Positions 49,397 to 58,065 of a stretch of DNA of 64,000 nt are shown here, in pieces (the first letter of the stretch is position 1; the number at the start of each line of letters is the position of its first letter). The notes under the pieces were generated by a model. That model was given only the letters and a program-made list of their open reading frames with translations. It was not told where the DNA came from and did not search any database. This DNA comes from Microbispora amethystogenes. GTDB taxonomy: Bacteria > Actinomycetota > Actinomycetes > Streptosporangiales > Streptosporangiaceae. The stretch covers positions 124,001 to 188,000 of the forward strand of contig NZ_BOOB01000004.1 of assembly GCF_016863015.1 (NCBI RefSeq), written 5' to 3'. Made by a program: the position numbers and the translations under genes.

Positions 49397-51928
49397 GTGT
49401 CGGCTTCGCACTTTTCGTCGGACTCTGGCCGCATGCCCGTCATTTGGGGCAGAGTTCCCCAGCAGAACAAGAACTTCACCGGACGCAAGGACCTGCTCGA
49501 CAAACTTCGCGCCGACCTCATGACCGAGACCACGGCCGCCGTCCTCCCCCATGCCCTGCACGGTCTCGGCGGCGTGGGCAAGACCCAGCTCGCGATGGAG
49601 TACGCCCACCGCTTCCGGCACGAGTACGACCTCGTGTGGTGGATCCCGGCCGACCAGCCCATGCTGGTCAAGTCGTCGCTCGCCGGGCTCGCCAGGGAGA
49701 TGAAGCTGCCGAGCGCGGTCTCCGCGGGGATCGAGGACGCCGCCGAGGCCGTGCTGGACGCGCTGCGCCGGGGCGAGCCGTACGGCCGGTGGCTGCTCGT
49801 CTTCGACAACGCCGACGACCCCGAGCAGATCAACGACATCATCCCCCGGGGTCCCGGGCATGTGCTGATCACCTCCCGCAACCACAGCTGGCAGGGGGTG
49901 GTCGACACCGTCACCGTGGACGTCTTCCTGCGCGAGGAGAGCAAGGAGTTCCTGCTCCGCCGGGTGCGGCGAGGGCTGAGCGAGGAGCAGGCCGACCGGC
50001 TGGCCGACGCGCTCGGCGACCTCCCGCTCGCGCTGGAGCAGGCGGGCGCCTTCCAGGTCGAGTCGGGCATGTCCGTCGACGAGTACCTTCGGCTCCTGCG
50101 GGAGCAGACCACCCGGCTGCTGGGGATCAACAAGGCCTCCGACTATCCGCTGTCGATGACCGCGGCGTGGGCGCTGTCGGTGACACAGCTCAGGGGGAAG
50201 TCGCCCGAGGCCGTGGAGTTGCTGCGCTGCTGCGCCTTCTTCGGTCCCGAGCCGATCCCGCGCGACGTGTTCGAGCCCCTGCCGGAGCCGTTCGCCGCCC
50301 AGTCGCGGATGGCCGACCTGTTCGCCGACTCGATCCGGGTGAGCGGAGCCGTCCGCGAGCTCGGCCGGTACGCGCTGGTCCGCATCGACTCCGAGAGCCG
50401 CACCCTCCAGGTCCACCGGCTGGTCCAGGCGCTGCTGCGCGACGAGCTCGACGATCCCGAACGGGCCGCGTTCCGGCGGGAGGTACACCTGCTGCTCGCG
50501 GCCGCCGCCGCGCCGTACGAGGCGGACGACACCCAGTCCTGGCCGCGTTACGCCGGGCTGCTCGGCCATGTGGCCCCCGCCGACGTGGCGAGCAGTCATG
50601 ATCCGCGCATCCGCTCCTTCGCCCTGAACATCGTCCGCTACCTCTACTCGTCCGGCGACTTCCTGTCGGCCCGGTCGCTGGTGGAGCGGTTCATCGAACG
50701 CTGGCGGGCCGACAGCGGCGAAGACGACCGGCACGTGTTGTCCGCCCACCGCCACCAGGCGATCGTCGTCAGAGAGCTGGGCGAGATCCAGGAGTCGTTC
50801 GACCTGAACCGGCGCGTGCTGGAGCGGATGCGGCACGTGCTCGGCGAGGACGACGGTGAGACGCTGCTGCTCACCAACAGCCACGGGGCCGACCTCCGCT
50901 TCCGCGGCGACTTCCAGGCGGCGCTGGAGCACGACAAGGAGTCGCTCCGCAGGCACGAGGCGGTCTTCGGCCCGTCCCACCGGCGGACCCTGCGGGCCAT
51001 GAACAACCTGGCCCTCGACTACCTGCTGCTCGGCGACTACGCGACAGCGCTGGAGCTGCAGTCCAGGACGTTCACCCTGCAGAAGCGGTCGGGCTCCAGC
51101 AAGCAGAACGTGCTGGCCTCCTGGAACGGCCTGGCCCGGCTGCTGCGGCTCAACGGCGAGTACCGCCAGGCCTGCGACATCGGCGAGGACGCCTACGAGT
51201 ACGGCGTGCAGGAGCTGGGCCGCGAGCATCCCTGGACGCTCCGGACCGCCAAGGACCTGTCGATCGCCAAGCGCCGGGCCGGCTACATCGAGGAGGCGCT
51301 GGAGCTGGCCCGCAGCACCTACGACCTGCAGGAGCGCATCTTCGAGGAGGTCGACCACCCCGACACCCTGGCCGCCGCCCTCTGTCTGGCCAACGCCCAG
51401 CGGGCCTACGGCGAGACCGGCGCGGCGCTCGAACTGCTGGAGGACATGACCACCCGCTATCCGCGCATGTACGGCGACGACCACCCGTTCAAGTACGGCT
51501 GCGACACCAACCTCGCGCTGCTGCTGCGGGTGAACGGTCAGGCGGAGCGGGCCAGGGACATGGACGCACGGGCGCTGAACGGATTCGACGGCCGCCTCAC
51601 CCGGGACCACCACTTCTCCCTCACCTGCGCGATCAACCTCGCCAGCGACCTCGCCGCCCTGGGCGACGCCGAGGCGGCCAGTGAACTGGGCGAGGACACG
51701 CTGGCGCGGCTTCGCGCGCTCCTGGGCGAGAGCCACCCGCTGACCCTCGCCGCCGCCGCCAACCACGTGATCGACCTGCGGACGGTGGGAGACGCCGAGG
51801 CGGCGGACACGCTGCTGGCCGACACGCTGGAGCGGTACGTCGGGGTCCTCGGCCCCGAGCATCCGGACGCCGTGGCGTCCCGCGAGGGCCGCCGGCTCGA
51901 CTTCGACTTCGACCCACCCGTCCTCTGA
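49397..51928 (+). CDS. NB-ARC/TPR STAND protein of the FxSxx-COOH system
   Basis: About 843 residues from GTG 49397. N-terminal NB-ARC ATPase: VPQQNKNFTGRKDLLDKLRA, Walker A HGLGGVGKTQLAMEYAHRF (56-63), Walker B RWLLVFDNADDPEQI, VLITSRNHSW (sensor) and LGDLPLALEQAGAF (GLPL-like). A winged-helix part follows (GRYALVRIDSESRTLQVHRL), and from about residue 400 a long array of tetratricopeptide repeats (ALEHDKESLRRHEAVFGPSH, NNLALDYLLLGDYATALELQ and more). This is the architecture of 'FxSxx-COOH system tetratricopeptide repeat protein'. The TPR array probably senses a ligand, perhaps the FxsA peptide. Ends 16 bases from the convergent AbrB-family gene. Confidence 0.9.
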   Translation: MSASHFSSDSGRMPVIWGRVPQQNKNFTGRKDLLDKLRADLMTETTAAVLPHALHGLGGVGKTQLAMEYAHRFRHEYDLVWWIPADQPMLVKSSLAGLAREMKLPSAVSAGIEDAAEAVLDALRRGEPYGRWLLVFDNADDPEQINDIIPRGPGHVLITSRNHSWQGVVDTVTVDVFLREESKEFLLRRVRRGLSEEQADRLADALGDLPLALEQAGAFQVESGMSVDEYLRLLREQTTRLLGINKASDYPLSMTAAWALSVTQLRGKSPEAVELLRCCAFFGPEPIPRDVFEPLPEPFAAQSRMADLFADSIRVSGAVRELGRYALVRIDSESRTLQVHRLVQALLRDELDDPERAAFRREVHLLLAAAAAPYEADDTQSWPRYAGLLGHVAPADVASSHDPRIRSFALNIVRYLYSSGDFLSARSLVERFIERWRADSGEDDRHVLSAHRHQAIVVRELGEIQESFDLNRRVLERMRHVLGEDDGETLLLTNSHGADLRFRGDFQAALEHDKESLRRHEAVFGPSHRRTLRAMNNLALDYLLLGDYATALELQSRTFTLQKRSGSSKQNVLASWNGLARLLRLNGEYRQACDIGEDAYEYGVQELGREHPWTLRTAKDLSIAKRRAGYIEEALELARSTYDLQERIFEEVDHPDTLAAALCLANAQRAYGETGAALELLEDMTTRYPRMYGDDHPFKYGCDTNLALLLRVNGQAERARDMDARALNGFDGRLTRDHHFSLTCAINLASDLAALGDAEAASELGEDTLARLRALLGESHPLTLAAAANHVIDLRTVGDAEAADTLLADTLERYVGVLGPEHPDAVASREGRRLDFDFDPPVL

Positions 51929-51944
51929 CCCGGCGCCGCCGGCG

Positions 51945-53255
51945 TCACGGAGAGCCCGATCTCACCGAGGTGAGCCGCGCCCTCTGGGGCACGGGCGCGG
52001 GGGTCCCGGGAGCCCGCACGGGGCCGCGGATCACGGAGAGGGCGAACCGGACCAGCAGCGGCGCGAGCAGCGCCATCACGAAGAGCCTGAGGCTCTGCAC
52101 GCCGGAGATGAGGGACACGTCGGCGTCGGTGACGACGGCGGTGGTCATCACGGCGTTGATCCCGCCGGGCGTGGTGGCCAGGTAGGCGTCGGAGAACGGG
52201 ACGTCCAGGATCCGCGCCAGCACCGCCGCGATCACGGCGCATCCCCCGCTCACCACCGCCGTCAGGGCGAGCAGCACCGGCAGCAGCGACCGCACGCGGC
52301 GCAGCGTGTGCCGGGTGAAACGCAGGCCGACGTCGAGGCCGACCAGAGTGAACAGGGCCGTTCTCAGCGCACCCGCCGGGGCGTACGCCGGCGGCGCGTC
52401 CACCGGGACGATCTCCGTCAACGTGCCGGTCAGGGTGACCAGCGCCGTGCCCAGAACGGTGAGGAGCATCGGTCCGAGCAGCGCCGGGCACGGCAGCCGC
52501 GTCTTCGTGCCCAGGAACACGCCGAGGGCCGCGACGACCGCCAGCACCAGGAGCCCCGCCGCCTGATGGTCGCCCGTGACGAGCCGTCCCCACTCACGGG
52601 CGGTGGCCGGCGCCTCTCGCGCGCTCGTTCCGCCGGCCATCCAGTCGATGACCACGGGAGCGGTGGCCGCGACCAGGCCGACCCGTAAGTACTGCATGAA
52701 CGCGACGAGCCGGGTGTCCGCGCCGAGGTCCTCGGCGGAGGCGACCACGGCGGAGGAGCCTCCCGCCACCATGCCCAGGGTCGCGCTCGCCCGGTCGACT
52801 CCGGCGCGGCGGGCGAGGATCGCCGCCGCGCCGACACCCAGGACGACGGCGGCTCCCGTGACGGTGGTGAGCGGCACCACGTCGCCCGCGGACTCCGCCA
52901 GGGCGTGCGGGTTCAGGTGCGTGCCCAGCAGGACTCCGAGAAGCGCCTGGGCCACCCGGTTCGCCCACCTCGGCGCCTTGTCGGGCATCACCCCGGCGAG
53001 TGCCAGGCAGAGACCCAGCGCCATCGGCACGAGCAGGTGCGGCGCGGGGATCCGCTGCCCTGCCAGTTCGGCCGCGAGGCCTCCCGCCGCGAGTGCGACC
53101 GGCCAGCGGAGCGCCCGTACGAGACGCGGACAGGACCGGGCCGTACGGCTCGCGCTCGGAAGGCTCGTGGAGAACGCGCCGGTCGCCGGACAGGGCAGAT
53201 CACGAGAGCCGTCTGTCCGGATTGGAATGGATTGAGAACCGCTGAGCACCCTCAA
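51945..53255 (-). CDS. AbrB family (DUF/PF05145) membrane transporter-like protein
   Basis: 436 residues with about ten helices in two internally repeated halves, each with the family signature: ATLGMVAGGSSAVVASAEDL with VAFMQYLRVGLVAATAPVVI, and ATTPGGINAVMTTAVVTDAD with VSLISGVQSLRLFVMALLAP. This is the AbrB/'ammonia monooxygenase' putative regulator family, polytopic proteins of unclear transport function. The start is uncertain: TTG 53255 or GTG 53249 gives a 45-residue polar, Arg/Ser-rich segment before the first helix with no good ribosome binding site. Convergent with the NB-ARC/TPR gene and unlikely to belong to the Fxs system. Confidence 0.82.
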   Translation of the reverse strand: MRVLSGSQSIPIRTDGSRDLPCPATGAFSTSLPSASRTARSCPRLVRALRWPVALAAGGLAAELAGQRIPAPHLLVPMALGLCLALAGVMPDKAPRWANRVAQALLGVLLGTHLNPHALAESAGDVVPLTTVTGAAVVLGVGAAAILARRAGVDRASATLGMVAGGSSAVVASAEDLGADTRLVAFMQYLRVGLVAATAPVVIDWMAGGTSAREAPATAREWGRLVTGDHQAAGLLVLAVVAALGVFLGTKTRLPCPALLGPMLLTVLGTALVTLTGTLTEIVPVDAPPAYAPAGALRTALFTLVGLDVGLRFTRHTLRRVRSLLPVLLALTAVVSGGCAVIAAVLARILDVPFSDAYLATTPGGINAVMTTAVVTDADVSLISGVQSLRLFVMALLAPLLVRFALSVIRGPVRAPGTPAPVPQRARLTSVRSGSP

Positions 53256-53498
53256 CGATGCGGCATCGCGGGCAAAGCCACCGTATGACCCGGCAATGCT
53301 CCGGTGTGGATTGCCCGCTCATATCGTCATCAGCGGGAGCCGTGAGGCCATAGTGGCAAACGGGAACGCCGATACGCCGGGCCTGTGACCAATCGCTCAC
53401 GACCCGCCGCAGGCGCCGATCACGGTCAGCCGACGCCGCCGTGACAGGCCGTGGTCAGGGAGGTGCGGTTCCCGGAACCATGGTTCTGTGCGCCCCCG

Positions 53499-54446
53499 TC
53501 AGGTGGGGAGGACGTAGCCTCCCACGGAGGGCGGGATCAGGAAGGAGTCGATCCGCTTCAGCTTGTGCGTCGCGCGGTTCAACCGATACCAGGTGTGGAG
53601 CCTGCGCTCCTCGCCGCCGACCCGGCGGTCGGAGCGGGTCAGGACGTCGATGTGACCGGCCTTGTCCCAGCGCGTCCGCAGCGGGTTCTCCCCCGTACGG
53701 AGCCGGATGGGTATCGTGCTCTTCTTTCCGGTGGCGAGGTTGCGGGTGACGACCATGTTCCGGACGGTCTTGCCGGTCTTCGTCCACTTGGTGCCGGCCA
53801 CGGTGACGCCGTCGGGGCCGAGGTCGCCGCGCATGTAGACGGATCGCCGCAGCTTCACCGACCACGTGCCGGTCGAGTAGAGCACCGCCGTACGGTTGTT
53901 GCCCGCCATCATCCGTCTGCCGTCGGGGCTGAAGTCCCAGGCCTGGTATCCCCTGGGCAGTGTGAAGACCTTCCCGGTGGTCGTGTCCGCGACCCGGTCG
54001 ACCTCCCGTTCGGAGGCGTCGACGCCGAGCATGCTGACGTACCGCCCGCCCGGGGAAAGGATCAGCGAGTTCATCTGGAGGTCGTCCGGCCACGTCACCT
54101 TGGGGATCTCGCGCGCCCTGCCGGTGGCGGCCGTCCAGATCGTGAGCACGCCGTCCTTGCCGCTGAAATACGCCGCCCGGGCGCCGTCCTGGGAGACCGC
54201 GACGACGGCGGCGGCCACGTACTCGTCGTCGCCCACCGTCCTGCGCGCGCCCGGGAGTGCGACGACGCGGCCGTTGCTCAGCCACAGCTTCAACGGGCCG
54301 CACGGATGCCGGCCGCCGTCGCTCTGCAGGCAGGAGCTGAGCCCGGCGTAGCGGATGACCGGCTTGGCCGCCGCTGCCTCGGCATGGGGCGTGATCGTGA
54401 GAGGGGCGGCGGTCACGACCGCGGCCAGGAGTACCCGGTACGGCAT
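53499..54446 (-). CDS. Secreted beta-propeller-like protein, unknown function
   Basis: About 315 residues from ATG 54446. MPYRVLLAAVVTAAPLTI then TPHAEAAAAKP is a signal peptide with an AxA-type cleavage site. The mature part repeats strands of the TolB/WD-like kind (AAAVVAVSQDGARAAYFSGK, LILSPGGRYVSMLGVD, AWDFSPDGRRMMAGNNRT, MRGDLGPDGVTVAGTKWTK), suggesting a five- to seven-bladed propeller. Two Cys near the start (SSCLQSDGGRHPC) may pair. I see no catalytic motif. It lies alone, 55 bases downstream of the winged-helix gene and in the same direction. Confidence 0.75.
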   Translation of the reverse strand: MPYRVLLAAVVTAAPLTITPHAEAAAAKPVIRYAGLSSCLQSDGGRHPCGPLKLWLSNGRVVALPGARRTVGDDEYVAAAVVAVSQDGARAAYFSGKDGVLTIWTAATGRAREIPKVTWPDDLQMNSLILSPGGRYVSMLGVDASEREVDRVADTTTGKVFTLPRGYQAWDFSPDGRRMMAGNNRTAVLYSTGTWSVKLRRSVYMRGDLGPDGVTVAGTKWTKTGKTVRNMVVTRNLATGKKSTIPIRLRTGENPLRTRWDKAGHIDVLTRSDRRVGGEERRLHTWYRLNRATHKLKRIDSFLIPPSVGGYVLPT

Positions 54447-54501
54447 TTCGGCATCTTCGCACACCCTCGCGGATGTTCGGGGGCAGACGGCAAGAGATCG
54501 C

Positions 54502-55641
54502 TCAGCCGGGGAGGACTCGCACCTCGGCGGCGGGCAGGTCGGCCCACCAGCGGTCATACGCGCGGTAGAGCCGGTGATCGCGGCCGACCAGGAACGCCGT
54601 CAGCGCCCGGGCCTCCTCCGCGAGCCCCTCCCATGCCTCGGCCGACAACGGGTGGAAGGCGGTCGCCTCGATGCCGCCCTCGACCTGGCGCCACACGCCC
54701 GCGACGTACCCGTCGACCAGGAGCGACGGCAGCACGTCACCGTTCGCCCTGATCACGAGCCTGCGGTAGTCCGGCGGGAGGACCCGGCTCCGGTCGGCGT
54801 ACGCCAGCAGAACGCTGTCCCACATGGCCATCAGCCGGGGAGGGGCGGGGGTGTCGGCGGCGGGCCGCGGCGCGCCCGGCACGTCGTACAGCTCCGCGCC
54901 GCCGGGCCCCTCCAGCCGCTCCAGTACGGCGGAGAGCGCGCCCAGCGCGTCCCGGACCCTGGACCGCTGCACCAGGGCGAACTGCGCCACGTCCGCCACG
55001 GACGCGGGCCCGAACCCGTCCAGGTAGCGGTGGACCAACGTCTGCAGGTGCTTGTCCGACAGGTCCCTGTCGTACGGCGTCGGCGGTGTCCCCGACGCGA
55101 CGTACGACGGCCGGGGGCCGAACGACCACGGCCCGCCCATCGGGGCGTGCAGCAGCGGCGCGAACGACCGCACCGCCCACCACACGCCCTGCGGCGGGAC
55201 GTCGAGCCGTCCGGCGAGCCAGGCGTGGATTTCGGCGTTGGTGCGGGGCCGGTCCGCGAACTCCAGCAGGTCGGGAAGGAGGGCGTCGGCGTCGGCGGCC
55301 CCGAGACCGCTCTCCGTGAAGCGGCGGTCGCCCAGCCTCGCGCCGCGCAGCGTCGGCTGCATGGCGGTGTGCATGGGCGGATGATCGTCGGCGTGCACCA
55401 CGTGCAGCGTGATCCGCATCAGCGTCGCCTTGACCAGCGCCTGACCGGCGAAGGCGACGTCGAGGTCGGCCGGGTCGAAGGCGGCGAGCCGGTTCCACAA
55501 CGCGATGTACGGCGAGGCGGGCTGCTGGGCCTGGAGCGCGACCACGCGCCGGACCGCGTCGACGACACCGACGGGCTCCCGCCGCAGCAGCAGTTGCCGG
55601 GCGAGCGTGGCGCGGTTGAGGTCTTTTGCCGTGATTGTCAT
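54502..55641 (-). CDS. Winged-helix DNA-binding protein, HTH_42/AlkZ-like
   Basis: 379 residues of the 'winged helix DNA-binding domain-containing protein' family (HTH_42), which includes the AlkZ/YcaQ DNA glycosylases that unhook bulky or crosslinked bases. Landmarks: RVVALQAQQPASPYIALWNR near the N-terminus, ALVKATLMRITLHVVHADDH, FADRPRTNAEIHAWLAGRLD (winged helix), PASVADVAQFALVQRSRV and the C-terminal sheet VIRANGDVLPSLLVDGYVAG. Many actinomycetes carry several paralogues; repair activity is not established for this one. ATG 55641 is chosen; a TTG three codons earlier is possible. Confidence 0.8.
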   Translation of the reverse strand: MTITAKDLNRATLARQLLLRREPVGVVDAVRRVVALQAQQPASPYIALWNRLAAFDPADLDVAFAGQALVKATLMRITLHVVHADDHPPMHTAMQPTLRGARLGDRRFTESGLGAADADALLPDLLEFADRPRTNAEIHAWLAGRLDVPPQGVWWAVRSFAPLLHAPMGGPWSFGPRPSYVASGTPPTPYDRDLSDKHLQTLVHRYLDGFGPASVADVAQFALVQRSRVRDALGALSAVLERLEGPGGAELYDVPGAPRPAADTPAPPRLMAMWDSVLLAYADRSRVLPPDYRRLVIRANGDVLPSLLVDGYVAGVWRQVEGGIEATAFHPLSAEAWEGLAEEARALTAFLVGRDHRLYRAYDRWWADLPAAEVRVLPG

Positions 55642-55689
55642 GGTGCGCAAGGACTCTAACGGAGGGCGGTGCTCGCGGTGGGGCGGCGG

Positions 55690-56823
55690 TCAGGCGATGA
55701 CGGCCTTCCACCGGCCGCGCTCCAGCCGGATCGTGCCGTCAGGGCTGATCGTGACCCACGCCCCGTACAGGGGCAGGCTGCCGTCGGCGAGCCACTGATG
55801 GCGGATCCGGTCGAGGATGTCCCACAGGCGCCGCGGCCCGCCCTGGTGGACGAGCGGAACCTCGTCGCGCACGCCCTCGGCACGCGCCCAGGAGCCGTCC
55901 GCGTGGACCATCCACGCCGTACGCCGGCCGTCGTCACCTTCTTCGAACCAGTGCGAGATGCCCGGAGCGGTCACCTCCAGCATCGACCGGAGCTCCCACG
56001 CCTCGATCACCTCGACCATCGGGTATCGGCCGCGCCCGACGTCCTCGCCGTCCTGGTCGCGGATCTCCTCGAACCTGGCCAGGAGCCCGGGCGGATAGTC
56101 CTCGCCGTGCCGGGTCGTCATGAACCCCGCCCGGTCCCACTGCACCCGCCCGAAGGCGCCGCCGTCGTCCGTCCTGTCCGCGACAATGATGATCATGGTG
56201 TTCGCGATCGTCGTGACCAGGCGCCCGCCGGGACGCAGCGCCTCCAGCCAGCTCGCCGGGACCGGCCGTACGGACACCATGGCCGCGATCCGGTCGAACG
56301 TCCCCGGCAGGGGCCCGGTGGCGTCACAGGTGACGACCCGCGGGTGCAGGCCGATCGCGTCGAGCCGCTCGGTCGCGGCCGTGGTCAGGTAGGCGTCCAG
56401 GTCCACGCTCGTCACGTGCCGATCACCGAGCCGTCTGGTGAGCAGCGCGGCGCCGTACCCGGAGCCGACACCGACGTCGAGCACGTCGACGCCGTCCTGG
56501 ATGTCGGCGTGCTGGTACATGCGCACGACCAGGCCGGGCATCGTCGAGGACGACGTCGGCAGCCCGCCCGGGTGATCCTCGCCCGTGGCGTGGTCGGCGT
56601 GCGACGACCCGACCCGGGTCACGAGCGACACGTCGGAGTAGGCCGCCTTCAGCCACTCCCGCTCGTCGGCCGGCCCGTCGCGCAGCGTCCAGAGCCCTTC
56701 GCGGTGCTCCCACCACCTCGGGACGAACAGCTGGCGCGGCGTGGTGGCCACCGGCCCGCGCCAGCGTGAGGCGGGCCGGGTGACGTCGGCGGCGAGCCGG
56801 GCGGCGTGCTGTTCCCAGGTCAT
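55690..56823 (-). CDS. PCMT-like SAM methyltransferase (graspetide-associated type)
   Basis: 377 residues from ATG 56823 (GAGGGAACG upstream). The core resembles protein-L-isoaspartate O-methyltransferase: LPTSSSTMPGLVVRMYQHAD is the acceptor-binding segment, VDVLDVGVGSGYGAALLTRR the SAM motif I, VTSVDLDAYLTTAATERL motif II and PVPASWLEALRPGGRLVTTI motif III. A 140-residue C-terminal part is specific to the actinobacterial subfamily often labelled 'ATP-grasp peptide maturase system methyltransferase'. No ATP-grasp ligase or graspetide precursor is visible in this window, so it is either an orphan or acts on another protein. Independent of the HTH_42 gene 48 bases downstream. Confidence 0.8.
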   Translation of the reverse strand: MTWEQHAARLAADVTRPASRWRGPVATTPRQLFVPRWWEHREGLWTLRDGPADEREWLKAAYSDVSLVTRVGSSHADHATGEDHPGGLPTSSSTMPGLVVRMYQHADIQDGVDVLDVGVGSGYGAALLTRRLGDRHVTSVDLDAYLTTAATERLDAIGLHPRVVTCDATGPLPGTFDRIAAMVSVRPVPASWLEALRPGGRLVTTIANTMIIIVADRTDDGGAFGRVQWDRAGFMTTRHGEDYPPGLLARFEEIRDQDGEDVGRGRYPMVEVIEAWELRSMLEVTAPGISHWFEEGDDGRRTAWMVHADGSWARAEGVRDEVPLVHQGGPRRLWDILDRIRHQWLADGSLPLYGAWVTISPDGTIRLERGRWKAVIA

Positions 56824-56898
56824 CGTTCCCTCGTCGTGTCCGGGTTACGGAGGCGCGGGTCGCGGGCAGGCCGGTCCGCCGATCACCGGCCGGCACCC

Positions 56899-58065
56899 TC
56901 ATTCTCCGCGGCCCACCGCTTCCCCGCGAGCTCCGGCCTCGCGCGGCCGTCCCGCGTCAGGGATAGGAGTTCCGTGAGTGAACCGCACGGTGATGGTCAG
57001 GCCGCCTTCGGGGCGTGCGCCGGCGGCCAGGGTGGCGTGGTGAGCCTGGGTGACGGCGTTGACGATCGCGAGGCCGAGGCCGTACCCGTCGCCGCGGCCG
57101 TGACGTTCGGGCGCCAGTTTCTGGAAGGGCTGGAAAAGGCGCTGGATCTGGTCCCCGGGGACGATCGGCCCGCTGTTGGTGACCGTGAGGACCGCCTGCG
57201 TGCCGGAGGTCCGCGTGGTGACCTCCACGTGCCCGTCCGGGTGGTTGTGGCGGACGGCGTTGTCGACGAGGTTGGCGACGAGGCTTTCGATCAGTCGCGG
57301 GTCCCCGGCCGTCACCGCGGGCGTCAGGTGGCCGGCGAGGTCGATGCCCGCCTCCGTCGCCTGGCCGCGGCGGGAGGCGAGCACTCCCTCGGCGACATGG
57401 GCGAGGTCGAGGGTCTCCCAGCGGGTGACGCCGCGCTCGCTGGTGGCCAGGGCGAGCAGCGCGTCGACGAGCCGCTCCTGGTGTCCACCGAGAGCGAGGG
57501 CCTCCTGGCAGGCCGAGCGCAGGGTGCCGGCGTCGGCGTCGGGGTCGGCGAGGGTGACTTCGAGGAGGGTGCGCAGGCCGGCGAGCGGGGTGCGCAACTC
57601 GTGGGAGGCGTTGGCGACGAAGTGGCGTTGGGCGTCGAAGGAGGCTTCGAGCCGGGCGAACAGGTCGTCCAGGGTGTGGCCGAGTTCGGTCAGCTCGTCC
57701 GTGGGCTCGCCGAGGGCGAGGCGCCGGTGGAGGTTCCCCGCGGAGATGACCTTGGCGGTGGCGGTGATGGCGCGCAGCGGGTCCAGGAACCGGCCGGCGA
57801 CGTACCACCCGAGAGCCAGGGCGACGGGGGCCAGGACGACCAGGGCGACGGCGGATCCGACGAGGAGTTGGGGCAGGCCGATCCCGGGCTCCGTTCCGGT
57901 GATCGTGCTCGGTTCGGGCCCGCCTACGGGTCTGGTCTCCTGGATGCCGGCGAGTGGGACGTTGACGAACACGAGCGCCAGGGCCCCGGCCGCGTAGACG
58001 CCTGCCGCGTAGGCGAGCGCGAGCCGCTTCCGCAGCGACCTCCTGGCGAATTGCCGGGAGGTCAT
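56899..58065 (-). CDS. Sensor histidine kinase, OmpR-partner type (HAMP-HisKA-HATPase)
   Basis: 388 residues from ATG 58065, which overlaps the response regulator stop (ATGA). Helix 1 (RLALAYAAGVYAAGALALVFV), a short periplasmic loop, helix 2 (LLVGSAVALVVLAPVALALG), HAMP linker (RFLDPLRAITATAKVISAGN), HisKA with FVANASHELRTPLAGLRTLL, then HATPase_c: LVANLVDNAVRHNHPDGHVE (N box), PIVPGDQIQRLFQPF (F box) and GDGYGLGLAIVNAVTQAH (G2). The external sensor loop is about 40 residues, Pro/Glu-rich. The divergent gene 58864-60411 is the obvious candidate target. Confidence 0.9.
   Translation of the reverse strand: MTSRQFARRSLRKRLALAYAAGVYAAGALALVFVNVPLAGIQETRPVGGPEPSTITGTEPGIGLPQLLVGSAVALVVLAPVALALGWYVAGRFLDPLRAITATAKVISAGNLHRRLALGEPTDELTELGHTLDDLFARLEASFDAQRHFVANASHELRTPLAGLRTLLEVTLADPDADAGTLRSACQEALALGGHQERLVDALLALATSERGVTRWETLDLAHVAEGVLASRRGQATEAGIDLAGHLTPAVTAGDPRLIESLVANLVDNAVRHNHPDGHVEVTTRTSGTQAVLTVTNSGPIVPGDQIQRLFQPFQKLAPERHGRGDGYGLGLAIVNAVTQAHHATLAAGARPEGGLTITVRFTHGTPIPDAGRPREAGARGEAVGRGE

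Noticed and set aside
53200-53400. A 66-residue minus-strand ORF with several Cys and His upstream of the AbrB-family gene
   Set aside because: CHYG...CPRCRI hinted at a zinc motif, but there is no ribosome binding site and it overlaps the AbrB-family start; not convincing.
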